Positions 17,166 to 27,667 of a DNA stretch of 64,000 nt are shown here, in pieces. This DNA comes from Calditrichia bacterium (lineage in GTDB: Bacteria; Calditrichota; Calditrichia; RBG-13-44-9; J075): NCBI GenBank assembly GCA_028284445.1, contig JANQRS010000029.1, positions 62,001 through 126,000 on the forward strand. The letters run 5' to 3'. The position numbers were made by a program, and so were the translations under genes. The number at the start of each line of letters is the position of its first letter. Position 1 is the first letter of the stretch. The notes below the pieces were generated by a model. It saw nothing but the letters and a program-made list of their open reading frames with translations, was not told the origin of the DNA and searched no databases.

Positions 17166-18713
17166 ATGACGGTTGAGTTCAAACCGACGGATATTGCGCA
17201 ATTTGCTGAGCGCGCTGTTAAAGAAGATATTATTAGAGAGCAAATTGCTACTTTTCGGCGCGGCATTCCTTACGCCGATCTCGATCGTGCCTGTACAATC
17301 GAAGATGGCATCACCCGTATTCCCGAATCAGAAATCGACGAATTAATTACTATCCATCAGCGGGCAGCAGACGCCGGCCGATTGATGAAATTTGTGCCTG
17401 CTTCCGGGGCCGCTTCCCGCATGTTCAAGGCCCTTCTTTCCGTGCAACAGGCCATCGAAAATGGTGAATTGTCTGAAGAGACAGTGGAAGCGGAAACCGA
17501 TGACGCCAAAACATTTCGTCAATTCCTGCAAAACCTGCCGCTCTTCCCTTTCTTTAAACAACTTGATATCAGCAAGGATATGTTGGCATCCCAGTCTTTT
17601 GCTGCTGGCCGGCTGGCATTGCAGCAAATGCTCAAGGAAAGTGCGCTGGGATTTTCAAATTTGCCGAAAGGCCTGATCCCCTTTCATCAAAGTGGCGATG
17701 TTGTTCGCACGCCTTTTGAAGAACATCTGGCGGAAGGCGTTGCCTATGTTTGCGACAAAAACGGCGATGTGCGACTGCATTTTACAGTTCCCGGCGCCTA
17801 TCAGGAACGCATTGACACGTTTATTCGCGGCCGTATCAATCAGGGGGAATTCCCTGATATCAATTTCGAGATTGACTATTCACTGCAAAAACCTTCCACG
17901 GATACTGTGGCGGTTGATCTGCAGAACCAGCCTTTCCGCGAAGCCGGCGGCAGCATTGTCTTTCGCCCCGGTGGTCACGGCGCTCTCCTTGAAAATCTCA
18001 ACGATCTGCAAGGCGACATCATTTTCATTAAGAATATCGATAACATATTGCCGGACAGCCGGAAGGCAACAACTGTCCGTTATAAGAAGGCGCTTGGCGG
18101 ATACCTGTTACGTTTGCAGAGCACCATATTCCGCTTTCTGGAGATGTTGAGCAACAGCGATGTCGCTGAAACTCATTTGCAGGAGATGTTCGCTTTTGCC
18201 GACAAAGAACTCTACTTGAGCGTTCCTGAAGATATTTTGTCGGCTGATATCGCTCAGCAGCGCGAATTCCTGGTGACCCTGTTTGATCGGCCTATTCGTG
18301 TTTGTGGCATGGTCCGCAACGAAGGTGAACCCGGTGGCGGTCCGTTCTGGGTGCGTGACAAGCATGGCAATTGCAGTGCGCAGATTGTCGAATCATCGCA
18401 GATTGATACCTCTATTGAAGCGCAGGCAGACATTGTCGCCAAAGCGACACATTTCAATCCTGTAGACTTGGTATGTGGTGTTCGCAATTATAAAGGCCAG
18501 CCTTTTGATCTTGTCGATTTTCGTGATGAAACCGCGGGCTTTATTTCGAAGAAATCGAAAGACGGGCGGGATTTGAAAGCCCTTGAACTACCAGGATTGT
18601 GGAACGGGGCCATGGCTTTTTGGAATACCGTGTTTGTTGAAGTACCGGCTGAAACATTCTCGCCGGTGAAGACAGTATTTGATCTGCTACGCCCGGAGCA
18701 TCGGAGTGAGTAG
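17166..18713 (+). CDS. DUF4301 family protein
   Basis: 515 aa from ATG 17166; ATG 17151 is an alternative and neither has a strong ribosome-binding site. Diagnostic stretches are FVPASGAASRMFKALL near residue 75 and FRPGGHGALLENLNDLQGDI near 270, matching the nucleotidyltransferase-like pattern of DUF4301 proteins. The family is found mainly in Bacteroidota and relatives and its reaction is not known. The protein is soluble, with no signal peptide or membrane segment. It is a single gene with about 300 bp empty downstream. Confidence 0.88.
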   Translation: MTVEFKPTDIAQFAERAVKEDIIREQIATFRRGIPYADLDRACTIEDGITRIPESEIDELITIHQRAADAGRLMKFVPASGAASRMFKALLSVQQAIENGELSEETVEAETDDAKTFRQFLQNLPLFPFFKQLDISKDMLASQSFAAGRLALQQMLKESALGFSNLPKGLIPFHQSGDVVRTPFEEHLAEGVAYVCDKNGDVRLHFTVPGAYQERIDTFIRGRINQGEFPDINFEIDYSLQKPSTDTVAVDLQNQPFREAGGSIVFRPGGHGALLENLNDLQGDIIFIKNIDNILPDSRKATTVRYKKALGGYLLRLQSTIFRFLEMLSNSDVAETHLQEMFAFADKELYLSVPEDILSADIAQQREFLVTLFDRPIRVCGMVRNEGEPGGGPFWVRDKHGNCSAQIVESSQIDTSIEAQADIVAKATHFNPVDLVCGVRNYKGQPFDLVDFRDETAGFISKKSKDGRDLKALELPGLWNGAMAFWNTVFVEVPAETFSPVKTVFDLLRPEHRSE

Positions 18714-19017
18714 ATGCCTGCGACTGGATGCTCGCTACTCGCGAGTATCAGGCAGTAAATAGCAAGCGTCACTTTTTTCGATAAAAAAATGCCGTTTTGA
18801 TCTCAAGTATATCACGTGGTCAATCCCGTGCTTCTACCAGATGTAAGTGAAAATTATTTTTGAAAAACATCTATTGCCGATTCCGGCACAGACATATTCA
18901 CGAGGTACTTGTACTTGCTTGTTCGGTAAAGCTGCAATGCAAGATTGTGCCTGAAGTGCTGAAATGCCGGTAAATTACTGAGAAAGACATTACCATAAAC
19001 TGATAAAGGTTAGTCGA
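18714..19017. other. 304-bp intergenic region
   Basis: No gene supported. It contains a perfect 12-bp palindrome TACTCGCGAGTA (18736-18747) just after the DUF4301 stop and otherwise AT-rich sequence that presumably includes the promoter of the 19018 gene. Confidence 0.5.
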
Positions 19018-21099
19018 ATGTCCAGGAAAATTCTCCTATTGCTGGGGTTGAGTTTAATCGTATTATCCAGCTGCGAGCTCAAAGAACCGGTGCTGCCGGA
19101 ATGGGACATTGTGGCAAAGATTCCCTTTGCCGTCGATGATCTGATTCTGGGTGAACGGCTGGTTGCTGACTCACTCTCTGATACAAGCTCGACAGCATCA
19201 TTTCGGGTTGATAATAGCTCTATCCTTTATATTTCACTGAGGGATTCGCTGGAATTGGAAAGCATTTCCCGTGAAACACTGAGCTTAAAACCGGAAGATC
19301 TGGAAACCAGCGTTGATCTCGACACACTTGAAATGAATGAGATTGCCGATGTCTCGACGCCACTGATTCCGTTGGGGGCCATTTTCCCGGAACTCAGCCA
19401 GGTCACCGGATTCCCGATAACCATTCCGGATACGACCATCAATCCACCGGATGTGATTATTGAGCCAACAGATTTTTCGCGCATTCGTTTTGCTTCCGGT
19501 ATTGCGACGCTGACACTTGCCAATAATTTGCCCTTTACTATTGGGCCCAATTCCATAACACCAAGCGGATTAATTGTAACCGTTCGCGGCGCCGGTGATG
19601 CCGGCGATCCTTTCGCGACCTTTGTTTTTCCAACCCCGATAGATAGCGCCGGCACACAATCGGTTTCCGTCAATATTGGCGAGAAGGAAATTATCACCCC
19701 AATAGAAGTTAGCTATGAAATCCCCATAGTTGGTCCGGAGACATTTGATGTCACCAATGAAATCCTGGAAAATTCCGGATTTACCTTGACCTTCGCGCTG
19801 GACAACGTGCGCGCTGTTGAAGCAACTGCCATCCTTGAACCGCAGATGTATAGCGACATCATTAAAATTGGATACGATAGTCAGACCCGTCTCAGCAAAG
19901 CCACTATTGAGAGCGGTGAAATTCTTATCGATTTTGTGAACCGCATCGATTTGCCGTCAACTGTAAGCGTGACAGTTCCGGCCATTACGCGGGCAGACGG
20001 GGCACCCTTTTTGTTCGACTTTTTTATCCCGACAGCCGGGGTATATCAGGTGCCAATTCGTTTGCGTGATGATGAATTAAGTAATCCGGATGATCCGGGT
20101 GCTCTGATTGATAGCATCGCCATTCACGTCGATGCCATGACGCTAAGACCGGACGAACTGGTTTCGGTAACGGCCTCCGATAGTGTTGAAATTGACGTGA
20201 GTTCCGATACCCTCTTTTTTGGCGGTTTTGCCGGATTCCTGGCACCGGACACGCTCGATATTGATCCGGTATTTGAAAGAGACTTGATCGACTACAGTGG
20301 ATTTGATGGTGACATCGAATTGCAGCAGGCAACACTGGAATTAACGCTGCTCAGCGGCGTCTTCGTGGAAAACCTGGCAGCGGACATTGCCGTCAGTGGA
20401 TATCATACCGAAAACGGCGTGATTACCGATTCCAGTTCGCTGGTCTTGAATAACCTGGTTTTCGTTGCCGGGGAGCCAAGCAGTGTGTCTGTGAGCGGAC
20501 CGGAAATTGTCGAATTCCTGAAAGTGCTGCCCAACGACATCCGTTTCTCCGGCGAGGTTCGGGTGAGCGGAAACGCAAATCTGGCGCGTGGCGATAATAT
20601 TGGTATTCGCTATCGATTTGATACGCCGATGATTGTTGATATTGGCAACGATGTCACTTTTGAAGGGGATACTACCTCATTTGAGATCAATGAAGAGTTT
20701 CGTGAAGCTGCGGCCAATCAGGAACTGCAGGACGCAATCCTGTCGATTGATCTATTTAATCACACGCCTCTTGGTGGAACGGTGCAGATTTATCTGTCGA
20801 CAGATTTCACAGACAATAATCTGTACGATGCAAATTTCGATTCAACTCGCGGCTTCATCGAAACTGTGACTATTGCCCCGGCACCGGTCGATGCCGGTGG
20901 GCTGGTAACAACCGAAGGCACCAATCAGGTAAGTTTTACCCTGGATGCAGAGCGGCTTCGTCTTTTCGAGCAGCGCAGGATGCGGGTTGGGTATAGCTTT
21001 GACGTCGATCCAACGGGTGGATTTGTCACCATTCGTTACTCCGATTATGTTCGCATGCTAGGCGCTGCGGAAATTACCTATCGGATTGAAGACGAATAA
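19018..21099 (+). CDS. Large beta-rich lipoprotein, unknown function
   Basis: 693 aa. Lipoprotein signal MSRKILLLLGLSLIVLSSC (Cys19) followed by ELKEPVLPEWDI. The rest is rich in Val/Thr/Ser/Asp with regularly alternating hydrophobic residues, as in stacked beta-sandwich domains; no catalytic motif or family is recognised. The next gene, a predicted outer-membrane barrel, starts 52 nt downstream, so the two are probably co-transcribed and the lipoprotein may be its surface or periplasmic partner. Partnership is inferred from position only. Confidence 0.8.
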   Translation: MSRKILLLLGLSLIVLSSCELKEPVLPEWDIVAKIPFAVDDLILGERLVADSLSDTSSTASFRVDNSSILYISLRDSLELESISRETLSLKPEDLETSVDLDTLEMNEIADVSTPLIPLGAIFPELSQVTGFPITIPDTTINPPDVIIEPTDFSRIRFASGIATLTLANNLPFTIGPNSITPSGLIVTVRGAGDAGDPFATFVFPTPIDSAGTQSVSVNIGEKEIITPIEVSYEIPIVGPETFDVTNEILENSGFTLTFALDNVRAVEATAILEPQMYSDIIKIGYDSQTRLSKATIESGEILIDFVNRIDLPSTVSVTVPAITRADGAPFLFDFFIPTAGVYQVPIRLRDDELSNPDDPGALIDSIAIHVDAMTLRPDELVSVTASDSVEIDVSSDTLFFGGFAGFLAPDTLDIDPVFERDLIDYSGFDGDIELQQATLELTLLSGVFVENLAADIAVSGYHTENGVITDSSSLVLNNLVFVAGEPSSVSVSGPEIVEFLKVLPNDIRFSGEVRVSGNANLARGDNIGIRYRFDTPMIVDIGNDVTFEGDTTSFEINEEFREAAANQELQDAILSIDLFNHTPLGGTVQIYLSTDFTDNNLYDANFDSTRGFIETVTIAPAPVDAGGLVTTEGTNQVSFTLDAERLRLFEQRRMRVGYSFDVDPTGGFVTIRYSDYVRMLGAAEITYRIEDE

Positions 21100-21151
21100 A
21101 GCGGCTTTAGGGAATAACGGCGATTTGGAAAGTAAAAACCGAGAAAAATAC

Positions 21152-22459
21152 ATGATGGATATGCACAAAATGTCTTCAATGGTCTGGCGCAGCAGCTTGC
21201 TGATACTCTTGTTCTCCGCTACTTCACTCTTTGCGCAACAGGGATATGATGCGCGTGGTGCTGCCATGGCATTCAGCAATGGTGCAGATACTCGCGGATT
21301 ACAGCACGTTGGCCTGAACCCGGCGACTGTTGCTTTGCGGACCTGGTATAATTTCGAGCTGAATCTTGCCTCAGCAGCGGCTGAATTTGGCAATAATAGC
21401 CTGCGCAAGGAGCAATATGACGCTTATTTCACGGAAGAAAACTATTTCCTGACGGAAGAAAACCGGGATGATATCCTCAGTGTGATTCCGGAAGAAGGTC
21501 TGGAAGCCGGCGCTGCTGCGAATATTCTGGGACTGGCATTTTTTGCGCCGAACTTTTCCTTGTCTGTGACCGGTGAAGGACTTGGCGCGGTAACCGTTCC
21601 GCGCGATGCTATCGAGCTCGCTTTCCGTGGCAATGCTGACGAAGGCCGCACCTACACATTTGATCAGTCTGATGGTGTTGGCGCCGCGATGGTAAGTTTC
21701 CGTCTCAGCGGTGCGTATCAGATTCCGGTTGACAAGCGTTCTCCTTTTCGCTTTGCCGCACTTGGTATGACCATGAAGTATATGGTAGGGCTGGGCTATG
21801 GTGAAGTGCTTGATTTCTCCGGGAGCTTCGAGAATTTTGATCTCGCTCAAAATCGCCCCTTCCTGGCGCTCAACGGACATTATGAAGCCATCCAGGCTGA
21901 CGGTGGCAATGGATTTGGTATCGACCTGGGCGGCATCGTACGTTTCAAGGGCGAAGATTTAACGATTGGCCTCAGTTTTGTCAATTTGCTAGGCAGCATC
22001 GACTGGAATTCCGGTACCGAAAGACGGACGGTAGATATCATAGACGGTAATGAAATACAGCTTCCGGATGGCATTCCGGATAGCATTCACGTGAGTCAAA
22101 CAACCGAGATTCCCAATTTTAGCCGGACGCTACCGCGAACCATGAATCTGTCTATTGGCTACCGTCCGATGAACGAATTTCTGCTCACAGCTTCCTATGA
22201 CCAGGGGTTGAATGAAACCATGGGCGCCGCGAAGGACGCCCGCTTTGCGATGGGGGCAGAATATGCCGGGCTGTCTTTTCTGCCGCTGCGCACGGGGATT
22301 ACACTCGGTGATGCCGATGGTGTTGGATTTGGCCTCGGTTTTGGTATCAACGCCAAATTCTGGTATCTCGACGTTGGTTATATCACCCGCGGTGGTATTT
22401 TCCCCGGTAACAGCTCCCGGCAGGCAACCATTGCTGCAACAACCCGGCTTCGCTTCTAA
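21152..22459 (+). CDS. Outer-membrane beta-barrel protein (PorV/FadL-like)
   Basis: 435 aa from ATG 21152; the frame runs back to TTG 21086 inside the previous gene, but the signal peptide begins near MVWRSSLLILLFSATSLFAQ. The mature N-terminus GYDARGAAMAFSNGADTRGLQHVGLNPATVAL has the RGAAMA...NPA pattern of the PorV/UPF0164-like and FadL-like group. Amphipathic strands continue to a C-terminal aromatic residue (TTRLRF), typical of barrels inserted by the BAM complex. Probably translated with the upstream lipoprotein. Convergent with the anti-sigma gene (6 bp between stops). Confidence 0.82.
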   Translation: MMDMHKMSSMVWRSSLLILLFSATSLFAQQGYDARGAAMAFSNGADTRGLQHVGLNPATVALRTWYNFELNLASAAAEFGNNSLRKEQYDAYFTEENYFLTEENRDDILSVIPEEGLEAGAAANILGLAFFAPNFSLSVTGEGLGAVTVPRDAIELAFRGNADEGRTYTFDQSDGVGAAMVSFRLSGAYQIPVDKRSPFRFAALGMTMKYMVGLGYGEVLDFSGSFENFDLAQNRPFLALNGHYEAIQADGGNGFGIDLGGIVRFKGEDLTIGLSFVNLLGSIDWNSGTERRTVDIIDGNEIQLPDGIPDSIHVSQTTEIPNFSRTLPRTMNLSIGYRPMNEFLLTASYDQGLNETMGAAKDARFAMGAEYAGLSFLPLRTGITLGDADGVGFGLGFGINAKFWYLDVGYITRGGIFPGNSSRQATIAATTRLRF

Positions 22460-22465
22460 GATTTC

Positions 22466-22894
22466 CTAAACGCCGGTTACTCGCAGCTGGCGTTGCACCC
22501 AGGCATAGCCTGTCCAAGAGGCTGCTGCGATGCAGCCGCAGATATAGGCGCCGGGCGGATAATCACGCCACAGCCAGTGAACTCCCTCGATTTCCGACCA
22601 GGAAACATCTCCAAACGCGAACAAAGACATAGTGAAAAAGATTGCCATCGGAAAAAAGATGGAACGGATAGTAATTAGCCGTTGTGTTTTTTTTAGTATT
22701 TGCATTTCATTTTCCTCAGTTATCGTTATCGATTCAGTATTTAGCGACGTCAATTCAATATCTTCCTGAACGGTTGCCGCAAATTCCGGGTGGGCCGCAA
22801 AGTAGGCTTCTATCAGCTCAACGGTGTCCTGACTGGCCTCTTTTGCAAAGTAGACCGGGAGCAAATCAATGATGATATCTCTGCTAACCTTCAT
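22466..22894 (-). CDS. Putative anti-sigma factor, membrane protein
   Basis: 142 aa. The start is ATG 22894, with GAGGAG 7 nt upstream. It overlaps the sigma-factor gene by 11 nt, indicating translational coupling. The N-terminal region (KVSRDIIIDLLPVYFAKEASQDTVELIEAYFAAHPEFA) looks like the helical sigma-binding part of small anti-sigma factors. Two hydrophobic segments follow (ITIRSIFFPMAIFFTMSLFAF and YICGCIAAASWTGYAW). It has no HxxxCxxC zinc motif. Function is assigned from position, length and topology. Confidence 0.7.
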   Translation of the reverse strand: MKVSRDIIIDLLPVYFAKEASQDTVELIEAYFAAHPEFAATVQEDIELTSLNTESITITEENEMQILKKTQRLITIRSIFFPMAIFFTMSLFAFGDVSWSEIEGVHWLWRDYPPGAYICGCIAAASWTGYAWVQRQLRVTGV

Positions 22895-23396
22895 AATGTT
22901 TCTCCTCATTCGCCCGTATCAGTGATAACCTGACTCTGGCCCGATGAATTTTTACTTTGACGGACGCCAGCGACACATCCAGAACGCTGGCGATTTCCTG
23001 ATAAGACATGCCATCGCGGGCACGCATGATCAGGGCTGCGCGATCCGATTCCGGCAACTGTCGCATCGCCTCGAATACCGCGGATAACTCCGAACGATCT
23101 TCAGCAATACCATGCGGACCGTGCCCGTCGTCTAACACCTCCATATCCAACTTTGTCTGCCGCTTGCGGCGGCGTTCCCTCTGCAGAAAGAGATTGCGGG
23201 TGATCGTAAACAGGTACGCCTTGACGGTATTTGCCTGAATCTTTTTGCCTGCGGTCCACACCCGCACAAATGTTTCCGAAGCAAGATCTTTGGCGTCATC
23301 ACTATCGCCACATAGCCAGTAAGCAAAGCGATGCACATCATCAGCATAGCGATGATACAGTGTGCGAAAACTGATGAGTTCCTGTTTCATATCCAT
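22884..23396 (-). CDS. ECF sigma factor (sigma-70 family)
   Basis: 170 aa from ATG 23396; GTG 23405 is an alternative with GAGG 4 nt upstream. Region 2 is seen in LYHRYADDVHRFAYWLCGDSDDAKDLASETFVRVW and region 4 as an HTH in LPESDRAALIMRARDGMSYQEIASVLDVSLASVKVKIHRAR. It directs RNA polymerase to a stress or envelope regulon and is held by the membrane protein encoded by the overlapping downstream gene. It is divergent from the 1341-aa secreted-protein gene, a candidate target. Confidence 0.93.
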   Translation of the reverse strand: MDMKQELISFRTLYHRYADDVHRFAYWLCGDSDDAKDLASETFVRVWTAGKKIQANTVKAYLFTITRNLFLQRERRRKRQTKLDMEVLDDGHGPHGIAEDRSELSAVFEAMRQLPESDRAALIMRARDGMSYQEIASVLDVSLASVKVKIHRARVRLSLIRANEEKHYEG

Positions 23397-23610
23397 AGTA
23401 TCCACGAAACCTCGAAGAGTTACAAAAATCTTTCGGATTTATAGGTGGATGCTCAAAAAGTAAATATTTCCGGTATATGACGGCAATTTCCCGCTCTCAT
23501 TAGAACAGAATTACAATCCCGAATCAGTATTGCAAATGCGGTAGCTGCTGGATATATTTCTTTCCCCATCACCGTAATACGTTTTTCATACGTTATTGGA
23601 GCAACTCTTC

Positions 23611-26600
23611 ATGATTGGCCTGCGCATAGCACTCCTGCTTATACTTTCGACTTTACTGACCTTCGCACAAGACCACCTGCTGATATCCGAAGTGGTGGTA
23701 ACCCCTACCGTGGGAGAATATGTCGAAATTTATAACCCAACCAGCGCCACGATTAGTCTCGATCAATACTACATTACCGACGCCACGAACGTCAGCACCG
23801 GCAACTACTACTACAATATTGTAACCGGCGCCAGTGCCGGTGGCGATTTGGGCAGTGATTTTCACCTTCAATTTCCAGTTGGCGCGACAATCGCTCCCGG
23901 CGAATATCAGACAATTGCCACAAACGGCACGGAATTCCTGAGTACCTACGGAGTGTCTCCAACCTATGAGATGGAAAGCGTCGAGGCCGGTGTAACGGAT
24001 ATGGTTATTGCTTTCGGCACTATTACCGGCAGTGTCGGTATTACCAATAGCCATGAAGTAATAATTCTTTATCAATGGGATGGACAAAGCGATCTGGTAA
24101 CAGATGTTGACTACCTTGTTTGGGGGGATAAAAGCGAAGCAGTAGACAAAAGCGGCGTGGTGATTGACGGTCCGGATGCCGATGGTGACGGGTCTGCCTA
24201 TTTGAATGATACGCCGATTGCCAGCCAAATTTCTGCCAGCTCCGGAACGCCTCATGCTGACGGTGAATCGCTGCAGCGCCTGACGCTCAGCGAAAGCGGC
24301 GAGACGCAGACCGGCGGTAATGGCACCAATGGTCATGATGAAACCAGTGAAGATCTGGCAACTGCTTTTTCGGTTACCACCGTGACGCCCAATAGCGGTC
24401 CACCTGCCTCTGCGCCACCCTCGATCAGCAACTTGACCCGCACGCCAATTGCGCCGACAGAAACCGATAGTGTCCTCATTCAGGCGACGGTTACCGACGA
24501 TATTGGCTTGAGCGGCGTTTTTCTCTTCTACAATGTGAATGGCGGTGCGCTTGACAGTGTGGCGATGAGCGTTGCCAACGTGGTGATTTATTCTGCTTCG
24601 ATTGCGCCACGAGCAGTTGGTGACTCCGTTGCTTATTTCATTCGTGCAACGGATACCGATAACCAAAACACCGTTTCTGTGACGGCCTCATATACTGTCG
24701 GTGAAGCGCTTACCCTGACGGCCATTGCTGATATTCAGGCAAATCCCTCGGCATTTAGCGTTGTGTTGGTAGAAGGGATTGTGACTCTTGGTGCCGGGCG
24801 AACGACACCGGCGTTTACATCTGCATACATCCAGGATAATTCCGGTCGAGGCATCAACATATTTCAATCCGGCACAATCGATGCTGCGTTTGAGCGCGGC
24901 AATGAGGTGCAGGTGCTGGGGATGATTGACGAGTTCAATGGGGTGACGGAAATTGTAGACTATACTGTATCGGTATTGTCGACCGGCAACGCTGTGCCGG
25001 ACCCTTTGCCGATTTCGACTGCGCAGCTGAACGGCAGCGTGGAATTTGAAGGCACCTATGTTGAAATGACCGGCAACATTAGTGACATTGCCGGCGGCAT
25101 TGGCGGTGGCACCAATATTACTGTGAATGACGGAAGTGGCGCCGCAACAGTCAGGGTGTGGGATGATACCGGCATTGATCTGTCTGCGCTAAGCGTTGGC
25201 AACGATGCGACATTTCGCGGCGTGTTTGGGCTCTTTAATAACCTGGGTCAGCTGGTTCCCGGATATCAGGATGAAATCGTGCTTCCCGGACAGAATCCCG
25301 GTGACGGCAGTGGTGTTGCGGTAATTAGCCCGGACACGGTTGGTTTCTCGGAAGCGCTGACTGCAGATATCACATTGACAGGTGAGGGCAGTTTTGTCCT
25401 TGAGCAGATCACGATTGAGGTGCCGGCAGAATGGACCTGGAGTGGCCAGGTTGCCGTGAATGGCGCCGGCTTTAGCAATGCCTTGACTTCAGTAAGCGAT
25501 CGCGTGATTACGATCAGCGATGCCGCTATCTCGGCAACGGATGCCGGAACGGTCAGCATTTCAAGTCTAACCTCGCCCGCGAGTAGCGTTACCTCCACGT
25601 TTTTTATTCGTACCGCAACGGCAGGGGGCACGCCGGTAGCTATTGCCGGAAGTCCAACCATTACCACCGGCTCCGGTGGCGAACCAACAACGCCGATTGC
25701 CGATATTCAAGCCAACCCTGCCGGTTTCGACGAAGTAACCATCGAAGCTATTGTTACCCAGGCTGCGGGAGCGACCGGCGGTACGCTGACATCTGCCTAT
25801 GTGCAGGATGAATCCGGGCGCGGCATCAATGTTTTCGATTTTGATTCACCGTCCACGCCACCGAATGACCTGCTGATTCGCGGACATCGGCTTCGGATTA
25901 CCGGTACGGTAGAAGAATTTGTCTCATCCGGCAATACGGTCGGCGTTACGGAAATAACCGACTACACCATTGATGTGGTCTCGACCGGAAATGACATTCC
26001 TGCGCCCTTGATTCTTTCTCCCGGCACGGCTGGAGATGTTACCCTCGAGGGAACCTATGTTCAGGTGACCGGCATCGTAACCGATCTCTTTGCTGCCGGT
26101 GGCGGCACCAATATTACCCTGACTGATCCGCTTGGCGATGTGGTGGTGCGTGTCTGGGATGCTTCGAATCTCGATCTCAGTTTTATCGCATTGGGAGATA
26201 CCCTTGTGAGTCGCGGCGTCATGGGGATTTTTCGCGATGAGACGCAGATTGTTTCTGCCTATCAGGATGAACTGGCGATCTTTGGTGAAAACGTTGTTGT
26301 CGGCGATGGCAGCGGTTTGGCGGAAGTTTCACCGGCAACTGCCGGTGTCAGTACGACGACAGACGTGCTGTTGAAAGTATATGGGGAAGATGTTGATACG
26401 CTGACCACGCTGGAGGTGCTGCTTCCCTTCAACTGGGGGTGGAGTGGTGATGCTAATCAGGTCACCTTGGCGGGTGCCGGTCTAAATGGGGCCTCGCTCG
26501 AAATTCGCCAGGAATTTGACGAGCGATATCTGATTATCAGCAACGCCGCCGTTACTCGCAGCGATTCCGCCTTGATTAGTATCAGCGGATTGACCACGCC

Positions 26601-27636
26601 GGACCACGATGCATACGCTTATTTCTGGATCAAGACGGCTGTCGCAGGGGGCACTCCCAAATTTATGGATGATAATCCCCGCTTTACAGTTGGCAGCAAT
26701 CCTCGCTATCAGATCCGGGACATACAAACCTATCCACCACAGTTTTCTGATGCAATTACGCTCGAGGGCATTGTGACCGTGGGCGCCGGTGTGATTCGCA
26801 CTGATCGGACGTCCGCCTATTTCCAGGATGAGTCGGGTTTTGGCTTAAATATCAATCGCGCAGGCGCGCCGGACAATCGCTATCAGCGTGGCTTTCGGGT
26901 CCGCATTACCGGCGTGATTGATGAATTTGCGGAAACCACGCAAATTAATCCCAGCACCGTGACCATTCTTGATTCAAACAATGTGGAACCTGAACCGGTT
27001 CGCCTCTCAACCGCGGAAGCATTTTCTGCGCGTTGGGACGGCACCCTGGTGGAAGTGAGTGGGCTGATTACTGATAAATTCACCACCTCAGTTGCGCCAC
27101 CACTGGATTACAACATCGTGGTAAACGACGGCAGCGGTCCCCTGACATTACGTATTTGGGCAACCACACTGATTGATGTTGATGAGTTTCAGGAAGGCGA
27201 CGCGATGATAGCGCGTGGTATCGGTAACGTATTCATCGGTTCCAATGGCCGGGAGTATCAGCTCCTGCCTGGTTATCAGGATCATTTACAGCTTGACCCG
27301 AATTACCAGCCGAGTTTGGAAACGGTTGGCCTGGAAGTACCGGCCAGCCCATTTGCGCCGGAATTGGGAGAAACATTCCCGATCACCTATGATGCCGGTG
27401 CTATCGGCAACCAGGTATCCATTCGCATTTATGACTTGGGTGGGCGTTTGATTACCACCTTGTTGGAAGAGAGCGCCAGCTTGATTCGCAATAGCATCCA
27501 ATGGGATGGCCGTGATCGCCTGCGTGACCTGGTGCCGATCGGTACCTACATCTGCCACCTGCAATCAGTAGAATCGGTCAGTGGCCGAAAGCGCGATCAA
27601 ATGGTGCCAATTGTCGTGGCGACGCGCTTGAAGTAA
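23611..27636 (+). CDS. Large secreted protein: lamin-tail domain and repeated OB-fold-like modules
   Basis: 1341 aa from ATG 23611 (GGAG upstream). After a signal peptide (MIGLRIALLLILSTLLTFAQ) comes a lamin-tail domain (about 20-190; LLISEVVVTPTVGEYVEIYN). An Ig-like segment follows, then three long repeats, at about 370-560, 695-890 and 1030-1230. Each starts (I)xDIQxxPxxF and carries VEGIVTLGAG..TSAYIQDxSGRGINxF and VRVWDxTxxDLS, like OB-fold nucleic-acid/nuclease accessory modules. Beta-sandwich linkers separate them. The end (VSIRIYDLGGRLITTLLEE...WDGRD) is FlgD Ig-like, an alternative T9SS-type tail. No nuclease active site is visible. Surface adhesion or DNA handling is possible; the actual role is unknown. 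Confidence 0.8.
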   Translation: MIGLRIALLLILSTLLTFAQDHLLISEVVVTPTVGEYVEIYNPTSATISLDQYYITDATNVSTGNYYYNIVTGASAGGDLGSDFHLQFPVGATIAPGEYQTIATNGTEFLSTYGVSPTYEMESVEAGVTDMVIAFGTITGSVGITNSHEVIILYQWDGQSDLVTDVDYLVWGDKSEAVDKSGVVIDGPDADGDGSAYLNDTPIASQISASSGTPHADGESLQRLTLSESGETQTGGNGTNGHDETSEDLATAFSVTTVTPNSGPPASAPPSISNLTRTPIAPTETDSVLIQATVTDDIGLSGVFLFYNVNGGALDSVAMSVANVVIYSASIAPRAVGDSVAYFIRATDTDNQNTVSVTASYTVGEALTLTAIADIQANPSAFSVVLVEGIVTLGAGRTTPAFTSAYIQDNSGRGINIFQSGTIDAAFERGNEVQVLGMIDEFNGVTEIVDYTVSVLSTGNAVPDPLPISTAQLNGSVEFEGTYVEMTGNISDIAGGIGGGTNITVNDGSGAATVRVWDDTGIDLSALSVGNDATFRGVFGLFNNLGQLVPGYQDEIVLPGQNPGDGSGVAVISPDTVGFSEALTADITLTGEGSFVLEQITIEVPAEWTWSGQVAVNGAGFSNALTSVSDRVITISDAAISATDAGTVSISSLTSPASSVTSTFFIRTATAGGTPVAIAGSPTITTGSGGEPTTPIADIQANPAGFDEVTIEAIVTQAAGATGGTLTSAYVQDESGRGINVFDFDSPSTPPNDLLIRGHRLRITGTVEEFVSSGNTVGVTEITDYTIDVVSTGNDIPAPLILSPGTAGDVTLEGTYVQVTGIVTDLFAAGGGTNITLTDPLGDVVVRVWDASNLDLSFIALGDTLVSRGVMGIFRDETQIVSAYQDELAIFGENVVVGDGSGLAEVSPATAGVSTTTDVLLKVYGEDVDTLTTLEVLLPFNWGWSGDANQVTLAGAGLNGASLEIRQEFDERYLIISNAAVTRSDSALISISGLTTPDHDAYAYFWIKTAVAGGTPKFMDDNPRFTVGSNPRYQIRDIQTYPPQFSDAITLEGIVTVGAGVIRTDRTSAYFQDESGFGLNINRAGAPDNRYQRGFRVRITGVIDEFAETTQINPSTVTILDSNNVEPEPVRLSTAEAFSARWDGTLVEVSGLITDKFTTSVAPPLDYNIVVNDGSGPLTLRIWATTLIDVDEFQEGDAMIARGIGNVFIGSNGREYQLLPGYQDHLQLDPNYQPSLETVGLEVPASPFAPELGETFPITYDAGAIGNQVSIRIYDLGGRLITTLLEESASLIRNSIQWDGRDRLRDLVPIGTYICHLQSVESVSGRKRDQMVPIVVATRLK

Positions 27637-27667
27637 AAAGCTGGTCACTTCGGGTATAATGAGTTTG

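Noticed and set aside
23653..24666. 337-aa minus-strand frame opposite the lamin-tail region
   Set aside because: No recognisable domain; the plus strand codes a signal peptide and lamin-tail domain.
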